Below, piece by piece: positions 55,024 through 64,000 of a stretch of DNA of 64,000 nucleotides. The stretch is from Pseudomonas schmalbachii (GTDB taxonomy: Bacteria > Pseudomonadota > Gammaproteobacteria > Pseudomonadales > Pseudomonadaceae): assembly GCF_017589465.1 (NCBI RefSeq), contig NZ_JAELYA010000007.1, forward strand, positions 1 through 64,000. The letters run 5' to 3'. Both the position numbers and the translations under genes were made by a program. Under the pieces are notes generated by a model. It was not told the DNA's origin and ran no database searches. It worked only from the letters and a program-made list of their open reading frames with translations. Numbering within the stretch: position 1 is the stretch's first letter; every line of letters begins with the position of its first letter.

Positions 55024-55914
55024 ATGGCCAAGATCGGATTCATCGGCACCGGTATCATGGGCCTGCCCATGGCGCAGAACCTGCAGAAAGCCGGCCACCA
55101 GTTGTTCGTTTCCACCCACCACGACAAGGCCCCGGCCGCACTGGCGGAAGCCGGCGCCATTTCCCTGGCCAATCCGAAGGAAGTCGCCCAGGAAGCCGAG
55201 TTCATCATCGTCATGGTGCCGGATACCCCGCACGTCGAAGATGTGCTGTTCCGCAAGGACGGTGTCGCCGAGGGCGTCGGCCCGAACAAGATCGTGATCG
55301 ACATGAGCTCGATCTCCCCCACCGCCACCAAGACCTTCGCCGAGAAGATCAAGGCCACCGGCGCGCAGTACCTCGACGCCCCGGTTTCCGGCGGTGAAGT
55401 CGGCGCCAAGGCGGCGACCCTGAGCATCATGGTCGGCGGCTGCCCGAATGCCTTCGAACGCGCCCTGCCGCTGTTCCAGGCGATGGGCAAGAACATCACC
55501 CGCGTCGGCGCCAACGGCGACGGCCAGACCGCCAAGGTGGCCAACCAGATCATCGTCGCGCTGAACATCCAGGCGGTCGCCGAAGCCCTGCTGTTCGCCG
55601 CCCGGAACGGCGCCGACCCGGCCAAGGTGCGTGAGGCGCTGATGGGCGGCTTCGCCGGCTCGAAGATTCTCGAAGTGCACGGCGAGCGCATGATCAAGGG
55701 CACCTTCGATCCGGGCTTCCGCATCAGCCTGCACCAGAAGGACCTCAACCTGGCCCTGTCCGGCGCCCGCGAACTGGGCCTGAACCTGCCGAACACAGCC
55801 AACGCCCAGCAGGTGTTCAGCACCTGCGCGGCCATCGGCGGCAGCAATTGGGACCACTCCGGCCTGATCAAGGGCCTGGAGCACATGGCCAACTTCTCGA
55901 TCCGCAAGGAGTGA
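55024..55914 (+). CDS. glxR: Tartronate semialdehyde reductase (2-hydroxy-3-oxopropionate reductase)
   Basis: 296 aa from the ATG at 55024, preceded by GGAGAC. NAD(P)-binding KIGFIGTGIMGLPMAQNLQK (about 3-22), beta-hydroxyacid signature DAPVSGGEVGAKAATL (about 119-134) with catalytic Lys in GQTAKVANQIIV (about 171). Reduces tartronate semialdehyde to D-glycerate. Third gene of the glyoxylate operon. Confidence 0.92.
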   Translation: MAKIGFIGTGIMGLPMAQNLQKAGHQLFVSTHHDKAPAALAEAGAISLANPKEVAQEAEFIIVMVPDTPHVEDVLFRKDGVAEGVGPNKIVIDMSSISPTATKTFAEKIKATGAQYLDAPVSGGEVGAKAATLSIMVGGCPNAFERALPLFQAMGKNITRVGANGDGQTAKVANQIIVALNIQAVAEALLFAARNGADPAKVREALMGGFAGSKILEVHGERMIKGTFDPGFRISLHQKDLNLALSGARELGLNLPNTANAQQVFSTCAAIGGSNWDHSGLIKGLEHMANFSIRKE

Positions 55915-55922
55915 GGTTGACC

Positions 55923-56002
55923 GTAGGTTGGCGCTGAGCGCAGCGAAGCCCAACGTCGCTTCAGACAAATGTTGGGCTTCGCGTTGCTCAGCACCAACCT
56001 AC
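55923..56002. repeat. GTAGGTTGGCGCTGAGC palindromic repeat, copy 1
   Basis: Arms GTAGGTTGGCGCTGAGC...GAAGCCCAAC and GTTGGGCTTCG...GCTCAGCACCAACCTAC; 80 nt, just after the glxR stop. A related copy is at 59099-59174. Confidence 0.85.
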
Positions 56003-56136
56003 GAAAGCGTTTTCGAACACCCGGTCGGAGGGATTCACGGCCTCGCCGGCCGGGGCGTTCGAAGTCATCGCAGAGGGGCTTGCAGACAGGCCCTTCTGCA
56101 ATGGGAAAGCACAACAAGAATCACCGGAGCCCCGAC

Positions 56137-57411
56137 ATGAACCTCGATCCGCGCGTCTTCCTCCGCGACCTGTTCGACACCGCCATCGCCGCCGCCCACC
56201 CGGCCCAGGTACTGGCCCGCCATCTGCCGCGCGTGCACGGCGGGCGCACCATCGTGATCGGCGCCGGCAAGGCCGCCGGGGCCATGGCCGAAGTGGCCGA
56301 GCAGCACTGGAACGGCGAGGTGGAGGGCCTGGTCGTCGCGCCCTACGGCTACGGCGCCAACTGCAAGCGCATCGAAGTGGTGGAAGCCGCGCATCCGGTG
56401 CCGGACGATGCCGGCGAGCGCGTCGCCCGCCGCGTGCTGGAACTGGTCAGCGGCCTGACCGAGGACGACCGGGTGATCTTCCTGCTCTCCGGTGGCGGTT
56501 CCGCCCTGCTCGCCCTGCCCGCCGAAGGCATCAGCCTCGATGACAAGCGCGCACTGAACAAGGCGCTGCTCAAGTCCGGCGCCGCCATCGGCGAGATGAA
56601 CTGCGTGCGCAAGCACCTCTCGGCGATCAAGGGCGGCCGCCTGGCCCGCGCCTGCTGGCCGGCCAGCGTCTACACCTACGCGATCTCCGACGTGCCCGGC
56701 GACGAGGCCACGGTGATCGCCTCCGGCCCCACCGTCGGCGACCCCACCACATCGGCCGACGCCCTGGAAATCCTCAAGCGCTACGCCATCGACGTGCCGG
56801 CGCATGTGCGCGCCTGGCTGGAAGACCCGCGTTCGGAAACGGTCAAGCCGGGCGACGAGCGCCTGTCGCGCAGCTACTTCACCATGATCGCCACCCCGCA
56901 GCGCGCCCTCGATGCCGCGGCCGAGAAGGCCCGTGCCGCCGGCCTGCAGACGCTGATCCTCGGCGACCTGGAAGGCGAATCGCGGGAAGTGGCCAAGGTC
57001 CACGCCGGCATCGCCCGCCAGGTACGCAAGCACGGCCAGCCGCTGGCCGCGCCCTGCCTGATCCTCTCCGGCGGCGAGACCACCGTGACCGTGCGCGGCA
57101 CCGGCCGTGGCGGCCGCAATGCCGAGTTTCTCCTCAGCCTCACCGCCGACCTCAAGGGCGAGCCGGGTATCTGGGCGCTGGCCGGCGACACCGACGGCAT
57201 CGACGGCATGGAAAGCAACGCCGGCGCCCTGATGAGCCCGTGCAGCTACAGCCGCGCCGCCGCAGCCGGCCTGAACCCGCTGCGTGAGCTGGACAACAAC
57301 AACGGCTACGGCTTCTTCGCCGAACTGGGCGACCTGGTCACCACCGGCCCGACCCGCACCAACGTCAACGATTTCCGCGCAATCCTGATCCTCGAGGCCA
57401 GCGACAAATGA
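56137..57411 (+). CDS. ttuD: Hydroxypyruvate reductase / glycerate 2-kinase (MOFRL, TtuD-like)
   Basis: 424 aa from the ATG at 56137 with GGAG 7 nt upstream; an in-frame ATG at 56101 would add 12 residues. N-terminal GckA-like domain (RTIVIGAGKAAGAMAEVAEQ, FLLSGGGSALLALPAEGISL) and C-terminal MOFRL domain (LILSGGETTVTVRGTGRGGR, NAEFLL, GDTDGIDG). Members of this group phosphorylate D-glycerate to 2-phosphoglycerate; the hydroxypyruvate-reductase label is older. Product feeds pyk. Its stop overlaps pyk by 4 nt. Confidence 0.9.
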   Translation: MNLDPRVFLRDLFDTAIAAAHPAQVLARHLPRVHGGRTIVIGAGKAAGAMAEVAEQHWNGEVEGLVVAPYGYGANCKRIEVVEAAHPVPDDAGERVARRVLELVSGLTEDDRVIFLLSGGGSALLALPAEGISLDDKRALNKALLKSGAAIGEMNCVRKHLSAIKGGRLARACWPASVYTYAISDVPGDEATVIASGPTVGDPTTSADALEILKRYAIDVPAHVRAWLEDPRSETVKPGDERLSRSYFTMIATPQRALDAAAEKARAAGLQTLILGDLEGESREVAKVHAGIARQVRKHGQPLAAPCLILSGGETTVTVRGTGRGGRNAEFLLSLTADLKGEPGIWALAGDTDGIDGMESNAGALMSPCSYSRAAAAGLNPLRELDNNNGYGFFAELGDLVTTGPTRTNVNDFRAILILEASDK

Positions 57412-58838
57412 CTCCAGATAAAAAAGTGAAGATCCTCGCCACCCTCGGCCCGGCGATCAAAAGCCGCGAGGACATCCGCTCCCTGGTGGAAGCCGGCGCC
57501 AACCTGTTCCGCTTGAACTTCAGCCACGGCGAATACGCCGACCACGCCCAGCGCTACCAGTGGGTGCGCGAGGTCGAGGCCGAGCTGAACTACCCGATCG
57601 GCATCCTCATGGACCTGCAGGGACCGAAACTGCGCGTCGGCCGCTTCGCCAACGGCGCGGTGCAACTGCAGCAGGGCCAGACCTTCACCCTCGACCTGAG
57701 CGACGTGCCGGGCGACGACCAGCGGGTCAACCTGCCGCATCCGGAAATCATCGCCGCGCTGCAGCCGGGCATGAGCCTGCTGCTGGACGACGGCAAGATC
57801 CGCCTGCAGGTGCTGGAAGCCCGCAGCGACGCCATCGAGACCCGCGTGATGAACAGCGGCGAGCTGTCCGACCGCAAGGGCGTCAACGTTCCCGAAGCGG
57901 TGCTCAAGCTCAGCCCGCTGACCGCCAAGGACCGCCGCGACCTGGATTTCGGCCTGGAGCTGGGTGTGGACTGGGTGGCGCTGTCGTTCGTGCAGCGCCC
58001 GGAAGATATAGAGGAAGCCCGCGCGCTGATCGGCGACAAGGCCTTCATCATGGCGAAGATCGAGAAGCCTTCGGCGGTGCAGTCCATCGAAGAGATCGCC
58101 CGACTGGCCGATGCGATCATGGTCGCGCGCGGTGACCTCGGCGTGGAAGTGCCGGCGCAGAACGTGCCGGGCCTGCAGAAGCGCATCATCCAGGTCTGCC
58201 GCCAGCTCGGCCGGCCGGTGGTGGTGGCGACGCAGATGCTCGAATCGATGCGCTTCTCCCCCGCGCCGACCCGCGCCGAAGTGACCGACGTCGCCACCGC
58301 GGTGAGCGAAGGCGCCGACTGCGTGATGCTCAGCGCCGAGACCGCGTCCGGCCAGTACCCGCGCGAGGCGGTGGAGATGATGGCGAAGATCATCCGCCAG
58401 GTCGAAGGCGAGCCGGACCACCAGGCCCAGCTCGAACTGAATCGTCCGGAGCCGGAATCCACGGTGTCCGACGCCATCAGCTGCGCAATCCGCCGGATCA
58501 GCCGCATCCTGCCGGTGGCGGTGCTGGTCAACTACACCGAATCGGGCAGCTCGACCCTGCGCGCTTCCCGCGAGCGGCCGACCGCGCCGATCCTCAGCCT
58601 GACGCCGAACCTGCGCGCGGCCCGCCGCCTGACCGTGGCCTGGGGCGTGCATTCGGTGGTCAACGCCCAGCTCGCCCATGTCGACGAGATCTGCTCCACC
58701 GCCCTGGACATCGCCCTCGGCCAGCGCATGGCACGGCGCGGCGATACGGTGGTGATCACCGCCGGCGTGCCGTTCGGTACGCCGGGCAGCACCAACATGC
58801 TGCGGATCGAGACGGTGGCGCCAGCATTCGAGAAGTAG
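57408..58838 (+). CDS. pyk: Pyruvate kinase
   Basis: 476 aa, ATGA overlap with ttuD. KVKILATLGPAIKSREDIRS, LFRLNFSHGEYADH, ILMDLQGPKLRVGRF, the active site AFIMAKIEKPSAVQSIEEI (Lys in KIEKP), MVARGDLGVEVP, QMLESM and AETASGQYP are all present. Converts phosphoenolpyruvate to pyruvate. Its place at the end of the glyoxylate operon suggests a pathway-dedicated isozyme draining glycerate to pyruvate. Confidence 0.96.
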   Translation: MTPDKKVKILATLGPAIKSREDIRSLVEAGANLFRLNFSHGEYADHAQRYQWVREVEAELNYPIGILMDLQGPKLRVGRFANGAVQLQQGQTFTLDLSDVPGDDQRVNLPHPEIIAALQPGMSLLLDDGKIRLQVLEARSDAIETRVMNSGELSDRKGVNVPEAVLKLSPLTAKDRRDLDFGLELGVDWVALSFVQRPEDIEEARALIGDKAFIMAKIEKPSAVQSIEEIARLADAIMVARGDLGVEVPAQNVPGLQKRIIQVCRQLGRPVVVATQMLESMRFSPAPTRAEVTDVATAVSEGADCVMLSAETASGQYPREAVEMMAKIIRQVEGEPDHQAQLELNRPEPESTVSDAISCAIRRISRILPVAVLVNYTESGSSTLRASRERPTAPILSLTPNLRAARRLTVAWGVHSVVNAQLAHVDEICSTALDIALGQRMARRGDTVVITAGVPFGTPGSTNMLRIETVAPAFEK

Positions 58839-58848
58839 ATCGGCAAAC

Positions 58849-58932
58849 GTAGGGTGGATGGCGCTTTTCCATCCACCATGGCGGGGCCGGATACCCGGGA
58901 ATGGTGGATCGATGAAGCGTGATCCACCCTAC
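58849..58932. repeat. GTAGGGTGGATGG palindromic repeat
   Basis: Left arm GTAGGGTGGATGGCGCTTTTCCATCCACC, internal pairs, right arm GGTGGATCGATGAAGCGTGATCCACCCTAC. Located 10 nt after the pyk stop. Confidence 0.75.
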
Positions 58933-58939
58933 ACGCTTT

Positions 58940-58969
58940 GATGGGTATCGCAGGCTCAACCCATCCTAC
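58940..58969. repeat. Half copy of the GTAGGATGGGTTGAGC repeat
   Basis: GATGGGTATCGCAGGCTCAACCCATCCTAC matches the right half of the elements at 51191-51270 and 54893-54974. Confidence 0.8.
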
Positions 58970-58985
58970 GAAGGCAAACGAACAC

Positions 58986-59009
58986 CAGCTTCCGCTCAGG
59001 CGGAAGCTG
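58986..59009 (+). terminator. Hairpin after the glyoxylate operon
   Basis: Perfect 10-bp stem CAGCTTCCGC/GCGGAAGCTG with loop TCAG, about 150 nt after pyk. No T run follows, so a terminator role is tentative. Confidence 0.45.
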
Positions 59010-59022
59010 CAACCGAGTCACT

Positions 59023-59072
59023 CCCGGACGGACGGGGCCGGGAAAACGGGGCCGCGACCCCGTCCGTCCGGG
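59023..59072. repeat. Long perfect inverted repeat CCCGGACGGACGGGG
   Basis: 15-bp arms CCCGGACGGACGGGG and CCCCGTCCGTCCGGG separated by 20 nt that can pair further. Part of the repeat-dense 343-nt space 58839-59181, which has no gene. Confidence 0.75.
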
Positions 59073-59098
59073 ATTGGCCTTGAATGGCCTCCGCCACT

Positions 59099-59174
59099 GT
59101 AGGTTGGCGCTGAGCCTGCGAAGCCCAACATTGCCACTCCGCTGCCGGGCTTCGCTACGCCCAGTCCAACCCAC
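59099..59174. repeat. GTAGGTTGGCGCTGAGC palindromic repeat, copy 2
   Basis: Left arm GTAGGTTGGCGCTGAGCCTG, with GAAGCCCAAC; right arm GGGCTTCGCTACGCCCAGTCCAACCCAC. Diverged copy of the element at 55923-56002; ends 7 nt before the urea transporter start. Confidence 0.75.
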
Positions 59175-59181
59175 GATCCTC

Positions 59182-60051
59182 ATGCATCCTCTACGCAAAT
59201 ACCTGCTCGGCTTCAGCCAGATCTTCCTGCAGAACGATCTCCGCTTCGGCCTGATCATTCTCGCCAGCATCGCCTTCGCCTCACCGCGCCTGCTACCCGG
59301 CGCCCTGCTCGGCGCCACCGCTGGCCCGCTCGCCGCGCGGCTGCTCATGCGCTCCCGTGAGGAAATCGACACGGGCCTGTATGGCTACAACGCCATCCTG
59401 CTCGGTCTTCTGCTGCCCTTCCAATTCCAATGGTCGACCGGGCTGGCGCTGCTGATCCTCGCCGCCAGCACAGCCAGCGTGATGGTGCAAAGCCTGCTGC
59501 TGCGCCAGTCCATCCTGCCTGCCTATACCACCGCCTTCGTAGGACTTGGCTGGCTGTCGCTGGCGCTGGGCGATGCGCTGTATCTGCCGAAAGCCCCGGC
59601 TGCCACCTGCTGGAGTTGCCTGGTCGCGCAACTGGACGCCGTGGCGCTGGGCGTCAGCGAAGTGATCTTTCTCGGCGAGCCGCTGGCCGGCATCCTGCTC
59701 TGGGGCGGCCTGCTGCTGACCAACCGGCGCTGCGCCGCCTGGGCGCTGGCGGGGTCGGCGGGCGCCCTGTTGATCGCCCATTTCGCCGGATTGCCGCCGG
59801 CATCGGCACAGGCCGGGCTGCTCGGCTTGAATGGCGCGCTGGCCGGCATCGCCCTCGGTCGCAGCCCGGCGCGCCCGTGGATCGGCATCGGCGCCGTGCT
59901 GCTGGCGGTTCTGCTGCAGCCCGCCATCGCCGGTCTCGGCGTGGCGCCACTCACCGCTCCGTTCGTCCTCGCCTGCTGGATCGCCATAGCCGGCCAGCGT
60001 CTGCTGCTGCGCATCGATCAGCGCAACCGCTCATCCAGCGTTTTGCCGTAA
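59182..60051 (+). CDS. Urea transporter family protein
   Basis: 289 aa from the ATG at 59182. About ten hydrophobic segments in two repeats. Conserved GLYGYNAILLGLLLPFQFQW (first repeat) and GLLGLNGALAGIALGRSPAR (second), the G-x-x-G-x-N-x-x-L-x-G motif of UT-type urea channels. Passive urea flow across the inner membrane. No urease genes are nearby in the window. Ribosome site is weak. Confidence 0.82.
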   Translation: MHPLRKYLLGFSQIFLQNDLRFGLIILASIAFASPRLLPGALLGATAGPLAARLLMRSREEIDTGLYGYNAILLGLLLPFQFQWSTGLALLILAASTASVMVQSLLLRQSILPAYTTAFVGLGWLSLALGDALYLPKAPAATCWSCLVAQLDAVALGVSEVIFLGEPLAGILLWGGLLLTNRRCAAWALAGSAGALLIAHFAGLPPASAQAGLLGLNGALAGIALGRSPARPWIGIGAVLLAVLLQPAIAGLGVAPLTAPFVLACWIAIAGQRLLLRIDQRNRSSSVLP

Positions 60052-60206
60052 TGGATCAAGGTCGCGCCGAACCGGCCCGCACATACTGCGCGGGCCTGTC
60101 GGCGTGGCGACGAGCGACCGCACAAATCCCTTCGCTGCCGGCATAATCCGCCCCCCGCGCTGCTGCCCACAAGGCGGCAGCCACCCCACTGCAGCGAATA
60201 GACAAT

Positions 60207-61451
60207 ATGACTCTTCCAGCTCCAACCCTTCTGCAGCGACTCAAGCGAACCAGCCTGGTCATGCGGATCTTCATCGGCATGCTCTGCGGCATCGCCCTCG
60301 CCCTGGTCGCACCGGAGGCCGCGCGTTCGATCAGCCTCCTCGGCAATCTGTTCATCTCCGCCCTGAAAGCGGTGGCGCCGGTCCTGGTGCTCGTGCTGGT
60401 GACCTCGTCGATCGCCAACCACAAGCAAGGCCAGCGCACGCATATCCGGCCGATCCTGCTGCTCTACCTGATCGGCACCTTCGCCGCAGCGGTGGTCGCG
60501 GTAGGCGCCAGCTTCACCTTCCCCTCCAGCCTGGTGCTGAACGCTCCGGCCGGGCAACTGGCGCCGCCCGGCGGCATCGGCGAGGTGCTCAACAGCCTGC
60601 TGTTCAGCGTCGCCACCAACCCGGTCAAGGCGCTGCTGGAAGCCAACTTCATCGGCATCCTGGCCTGGGCCATCGGCCTCGGCATCGCCCTGCGCCATGC
60701 GCGCCAGAGCACCCGCGACTTCCTCGAAGACCTGTCCAACGGTGTCTCGCTGATCGTCCGCGTGGTGATCGCCTTCGCCCCGCTGGGCGTGTTCGGCCTG
60801 GTCGCCAACACCTTCGCCGAATCCGGTCTCGATGCGCTGCTCGGCTACCTGCACCTGCTGGGAGTGCTGATCGGCTGCATGCTGTTCGTCGCCCTGGTGG
60901 TCAACCCGCTGATCGTCTGGTGGAAGATCCGCAGCAATCCCTACCCGCTGGTGTTCACCTGCCTGCGCGAGAGCGGCGTCACCGCGTTCTTCACCCGCAG
61001 CTCGGCGGCCAACATCCCGATCAACCTGCAGCTCTGCAAGCGCCTGGGCCTGCATGAAGACACCTATTCGGTGTCCATCCCGCTGGGTGCGACCATCAAC
61101 ATGGCCGGCGCCGCCGTCACCATCAGCGTGCTGACCCTGGCCGCGGTGAATACCCTCGGCATTCCCGTCGACCTGCCCACCGCCATCCTGCTCAGCGTGG
61201 TCGCCTCGGTCTGCGCCTGCGGGGCTTCCGGCGTGGCCGGCGGCTCGCTGCTGCTGATCCCGCTGGCCTGCGGCCTGTTCGGTATATCCAGCGAAGTGGC
61301 GATGCAGGTGGTGGCGATCGGCTTCGTCATCGGCATCCTCCAGGACGCCTTCGAAACCGCGCTGAACTCCTCCACCGATGCACTGTTCACCGCCGCAGCC
61401 TGCATGGCCGAAGGCGATTTCGACGTAGTCGTCGCCGAAGAACCGGTGTAA
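60207..61451 (+). CDS. sstT: Serine/threonine:sodium symporter SstT
   Basis: 414 aa. Dicarboxylate/amino acid:cation symporter fold with about 8 TM segments and re-entrant loops: [40 protein letters not shown], the substrate-binding [20 protein letters not shown] and [14 protein letters not shown], and the C-terminal [20 protein letters not shown]. The TRSSAANIP motif marks SstT rather than DctA/GltP. A GC-rich hairpin after the stop (61460-61482) may end the transcript. Confidence 0.93.
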   Translation: MTLPAPTLLQRLKRTSLVMRIFIGMLCGIALALVAPEAARSISLLGNLFISALKAVAPVLVLVLVTSSIANHKQGQRTHIRPILLLYLIGTFAAAVVAVGASFTFPSSLVLNAPAGQLAPPGGIGEVLNSLLFSVATNPVKALLEANFIGILAWAIGLGIALRHARQSTRDFLEDLSNGVSLIVRVVIAFAPLGVFGLVANTFAESGLDALLGYLHLLGVLIGCMLFVALVVNPLIVWWKIRSNPYPLVFTCLRESGVTAFFTRSSAANIPINLQLCKRLGLHEDTYSVSIPLGATINMAGAAVTISVLTLAAVNTLGIPVDLPTAILLSVVASVCACGASGVAGGSLLLIPLACGLFGISSEVAMQVVAIGFVIGILQDAFETALNSSTDALFTAAACMAEGDFDVVVAEEPV

Positions 61452-61577
61452 TCCTCCAGCCGCCGTCGCATTCGCGGCGGCGGTGTCCCGCATAAGCAAA
61501 TAGCCTTTAGGTATTTAGCTGCCATATATCCTGACGGCATAATCGAGTCCCATCGACACTGCCTGAAGGAATTTCCC

Positions 61578-62576
61578 GTGAAACGACTGTTCAGCGCCTC
61601 GCTGCTGGCCGCCGGCCTCGCCCTGGCTTCCGCCGCCCAGGCTGCGCAGCCTCTGCTCAACGTCTCCTACGACGTGATGCGCGACTTCTACAAGGACTAC
61701 AACGCCGCCTTCCAGAAGCACTGGCAGGCCGAGAAAGGCGAGAAGCCGACCATCCAGATGTCCCACGGCGGTTCCAGCAAGCAGGCGCGCTCGGTCATCG
61801 ACGGTCTGCCGGCCGACGTGATCACCATGAACCAGGCCACCGACATCGACGCCCTCGCCGACAACGGCGGCCTGGTGCCGAAGGACTGGGCCACCCGCCT
61901 GCCGAACAACAGCGCGCCGTTCACCTCCGCCACCGTGTTCATCGTGCGCAAGGGCAATCCGAAGGGTCTGAAGGACTGGCCGGACCTGGTCAAGGACGGC
62001 GTACAAATCGTGGTGCCGAACCCGAAGACCTCCGGCAACGGCCGCTATACCTACCTCTCCGCCTGGGGCTACACGCTCAAGAACGGCGGCGATGAAGCCA
62101 AGGCCAAGGAATTCGTCGGCCAGCTGTTCAAGCATGTACCGGTGCTGGACACCGGCGGCCGCGCCGCTACCACCACCTTCATGCAGAACCAGATCGGCGA
62201 CGTTCTCGTCACCTTCGAGAACGAAGCCGAGATGATCGCCCGCGAATTTGGCCGTGGCGGTTTCGAGGTGGTCTATCCGAGCGTTTCCGCCGAAGCCGAG
62301 CCGCCGGTGGCCGTGGTCGACAAGGTGGTGGAGAAGAAAGGCAGCCGCGCGCTGGCCGAGGCCTACCTGAAGTACCTGTGGTCGGACGAGGGCCAGACCA
62401 TCGCGGCGAACAACTACCTGCGCCCGCGCAATCCGGAAATCCTCGCGAAGTTCTCCGACCGCTTCCCGAAAGTGGACTTCTTCTCGGTGGAGAAGACCTT
62501 CGGCGACTGGCGCACGGTGCAGAAGACCCACTTCGTCGACGGCGGCGTGTTCGACCAGATCTACACCCCGCAATAA
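61578..62576 (+). CDS. cysP: Periplasmic sulfate-binding protein
   Basis: 332 aa with GAAGGAA upstream of the ATG. Signal peptide (KRLFSASLLAAGLALASAAQ, cut near AQA). LLNVSYDVMRDFYKDYNAAF, IQMSHGGSSKQARSVIDGLP, ADVITMNQATDID, NPKTSGNGRYTYLSAWGYTL, and TFENEAEMIAREFG are Sbp/CysP hallmarks; the SHGGSSKQ loop binds sulfate. Feeds a CysTWA ABC importer that is not in the window. CysP versus Sbp cannot be settled by eye; synteny with PAO1 favours CysP. Confidence 0.88.
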   Translation: MKRLFSASLLAAGLALASAAQAAQPLLNVSYDVMRDFYKDYNAAFQKHWQAEKGEKPTIQMSHGGSSKQARSVIDGLPADVITMNQATDIDALADNGGLVPKDWATRLPNNSAPFTSATVFIVRKGNPKGLKDWPDLVKDGVQIVVPNPKTSGNGRYTYLSAWGYTLKNGGDEAKAKEFVGQLFKHVPVLDTGGRAATTTFMQNQIGDVLVTFENEAEMIAREFGRGGFEVVYPSVSAEAEPPVAVVDKVVEKKGSRALAEAYLKYLWSDEGQTIAANNYLRPRNPEILAKFSDRFPKVDFFSVEKTFGDWRTVQKTHFVDGGVFDQIYTPQ

Positions 62577-62598
62577 GCAAGACTGCAACACACACAGA

Positions 62599-62622
62599 AC
62601 GGCGGCCTTCGGGTCGCCGTTT
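62599..62622 (+). terminator. Terminator of the sulfate-binding protein gene
   Basis: AACGGCGGCC TTCG GGTCGCCGTT hairpin with a tetraloop and one mismatch, 22 nt after the stop, followed by TG-rich sequence. Confidence 0.7.
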
Positions 62623-62775
62623 GCGTTGGTTCTCAGGTAGGTATCGGCTGAAAGGCTATTCTGTCAGCAATACTCGGCAGGCCGCTGGCTCGCTGCCTGG
62701 CGCTTGGTTAAGATTCCTCGGGTCGCAATCAGGCGGCAGCACCGAAGTCAGCACTCGACAGGGAAACTCCAGCGC

Positions 62776-64000
62776 ATGAAGCCCATCGTCTCGGAACCAT
62801 CGGGCAGCCCCGATATCGCTGTAACCCTGGGCGAGCACCATGCCCGCGTGCTGGCGTACATCACTGTCGCCGCCAGCATCGCCGCCGGTACCCTGAGCAA
62901 CCATTTCGGCTACGACCTCCTCTGGATGGTGCCGTACGCCCTGCTCTACCCGCACCTGGCGTACTACCTCTGCCGCCGCTACCCGCCGGAAAACCCCGAA
63001 CGCACCCGGCAGATTCTGCTGTACGTCGATGCGGTGCATGTCGGCGCCGCCACCGCGCTGTTCGGCTATTCGGTGGTGCCCAGCCTGATGCTGGTGCTGG
63101 TCCTGGCGTTCTCTTCGCTGGTGCTCGGCGGCCTGCGTTCGCTCGCCCTGATCCTGCTGGTGGCGCTGAGCAGCGCAATGTTCACCGGCGCGTTGATCAT
63201 GCCCGGCTTCAAGGGCGAGACGCCGGTGCTGGTTTCGCTGGTCAGCGTCCTGCTGTCCGCCCTCTACATCTGTATCACAGCCTACTTCGTGCACCAGCAG
63301 GGGCTGCGCCTCGAACAGGCCCAGGCGGAAATTTCCCGCGAGCAGGAAAAAGCCGCACGGCTGGCGCACAACCTCGCCAAGTACCTGTCGCCGCAGGTGT
63401 GGGAATCGATCTTCAGCGGCAAGAAGAGCGTGCGCCTGGAAACCCAGCGCAAGAAGCTCACGGTGTTCTTCTCCGACATCAAGGGGTTCACCGAGCTGTC
63501 CGAGGAACTCGAAGCCGAGGCCCTCACCGACATGCTCAACAACTACCTGAACGAGATGTCGAAGATCGCCCTGAAGTACGGCGGCACCATCGACAAGTTC
63601 ATCGGCGACGCGGTGATGGTGTTCTTCGGCGACCCGACCACCCAGGGCGCGAAGAAGGACGCGGTAGCGGCAGTGTCCATGGCCATCGCCATGCGCAAGC
63701 ACATGAAGGTGCTGCGCCAGCAATGGCGCGCCCAGGGCATCACCAAACCGCTGGAAGTGCGCATGGGCGTCAATACCGGCTACTGCACGGTGGGCAACTT
63801 CGGCGCCGCCACGCGCATGGACTACACCATCATCGGCCGCGAGGTGAACCTCGCCAGCCGCCTGGAAAGCGCCGCCGAGGCGGGGGAGATCCTGATCAGC
63901 CACGAGACCTATTCGCTGGTCAAGGACGTGGTGATGTCCCGGGACAAGGGCCAGATCCCGGTGAAGGGCTTCAGCCGGCCGGTGCAGATCTACCAGGTCG
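62776..64000 (+). CDS. cyaB: Class III adenylate cyclase with MASE2 membrane domain (CyaB-like), 3' end cut
   Basis: 408 residues are visible; the frame is open at the window end. The N-terminal ~180 residues hold a MASE2-like block of about six TM segments (VAASIAAGTLSNHFGYDLLW, LMLVLVLAFSSLVLGGLRSL). A short coiled-coil linker leads to the cyclase domain: metal Asp in VFFSDIKGFTELSEEL and in DKFIGDAVMVFFGDP, and VNTGYCTVGNFGAATRMDYT IIGREVNLASRLE with the adenine-selecting Asp. Makes cAMP for Vfr-type virulence control in P. aeruginosa. Last residues and the terminator lie outside the window. Confidence 0.92.
   Translation, partial: MKPIVSEPSGSPDIAVTLGEHHARVLAYITVAASIAAGTLSNHFGYDLLWMVPYALLYPHLAYYLCRRYPPENPERTRQILLYVDAVHVGAATALFGYSVVPSLMLVLVLAFSSLVLGGLRSLALILLVALSSAMFTGALIMPGFKGETPVLVSLVSVLLSALYICITAYFVHQQGLRLEQAQAEISREQEKAARLAHNLAKYLSPQVWESIFSGKKSVRLETQRKKLTVFFSDIKGFTELSEELEAEALTDMLNNYLNEMSKIALKYGGTIDKFIGDAVMVFFGDPTTQGAKKDAVAAVSMAIAMRKHMKVLRQQWRAQGITKPLEVRMGVNTGYCTVGNFGAATRMDYTIIGREVNLASRLESAAEAGEILISHETYSLVKDVVMSRDKGQIPVKGFSRPVQIYQV

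Overview
This window is a Pseudomonas chromosome segment. GC is high. Gene order and protein features resemble P. aeruginosa PAO1: the thrS-infC-rpmI-rplT-pheS-pheT-ihfA block, an MvaU-type H-NS-like protein, a PA2776-PA2778-PA2779-like block and a PA1498-PA1506-like glyoxylate block. The accessory content suggests an environmental species (P. nitroreducens/citronellolis/knackmussii-like; inference from recall, no search was run).

Layout. 1-0.5 kb: the first 24 nt of a 16S rRNA gene (minus strand) with a leader, boxA and three tandem promoters. 0.5-1.2 kb: a metallophosphatase. 1.5-9.8 kb: an eight-gene minus-strand catabolic operon (CoA ligase, citryl-CoA-lyase-like protein, ring-cleaving dioxygenase, esterase, maleylacetate reductase, NIPSNAP protein, outer-membrane protein, ABM protein). 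It is divergent from a GntR/HutC regulator and has a three-half-site operator candidate. 10.2-22.6 kb: a two-component system (response regulator plus BvgS-like hybrid kinase), a five-gene chaperone-usher fimbrial operon, a Ner/Nlp-type regulator, and a second response regulator whose phospho-acceptor Asp is Glu. 23.0-24.3 kb: decayed gene remnants. 24.3-32.5 kb: a complete JetABCD (Wadjet) anti-plasmid operon with 4-nt overlaps, followed by an XRE regulator with its promoter buried in two inverted repeats, and then a degraded tyrosine integrase next to tRNA-Pro(GGG). This looks like an eroded tRNA-associated defence island.

34.9-44.7 kb is core genome: MerR-like regulator, ihfA, pheT, pheS, rplT, rpmI, infC (ATT start), thrS, an alpha/beta hydrolase, mvaU and tRNA-Val(GAC). 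44.9-49.2 kb: a PauB-like polyamine oxidoreductase, the coupled PA2778/PA2779-type pair, a hypothetical gene and a solute-binding protein. 49.3-58.8 kb: moaA, a TetR regulator, a GlcG/HbpS-like gene and gcl-hyi-glxR-ttuD-pyk, which converts glyoxylate through tartronate semialdehyde and glycerate toward pyruvate. An identical 18-bp palindrome-centred motif lies both in the TetR promoter region and upstream of gcl. 59-64 kb: urea transporter, SstT, sulfate-binding protein and a class III adenylate cyclase cut by the window end.

The 51-59 kb intergenic spaces are filled with GTAGG...CCTAC palindromic repeats. The strongest candidates for new biology are the catabolic operon, the fimbrial locus with its Glu53 regulator and shared TCCTAC boxes, and the defence island with its self-occluding XRE promoter.
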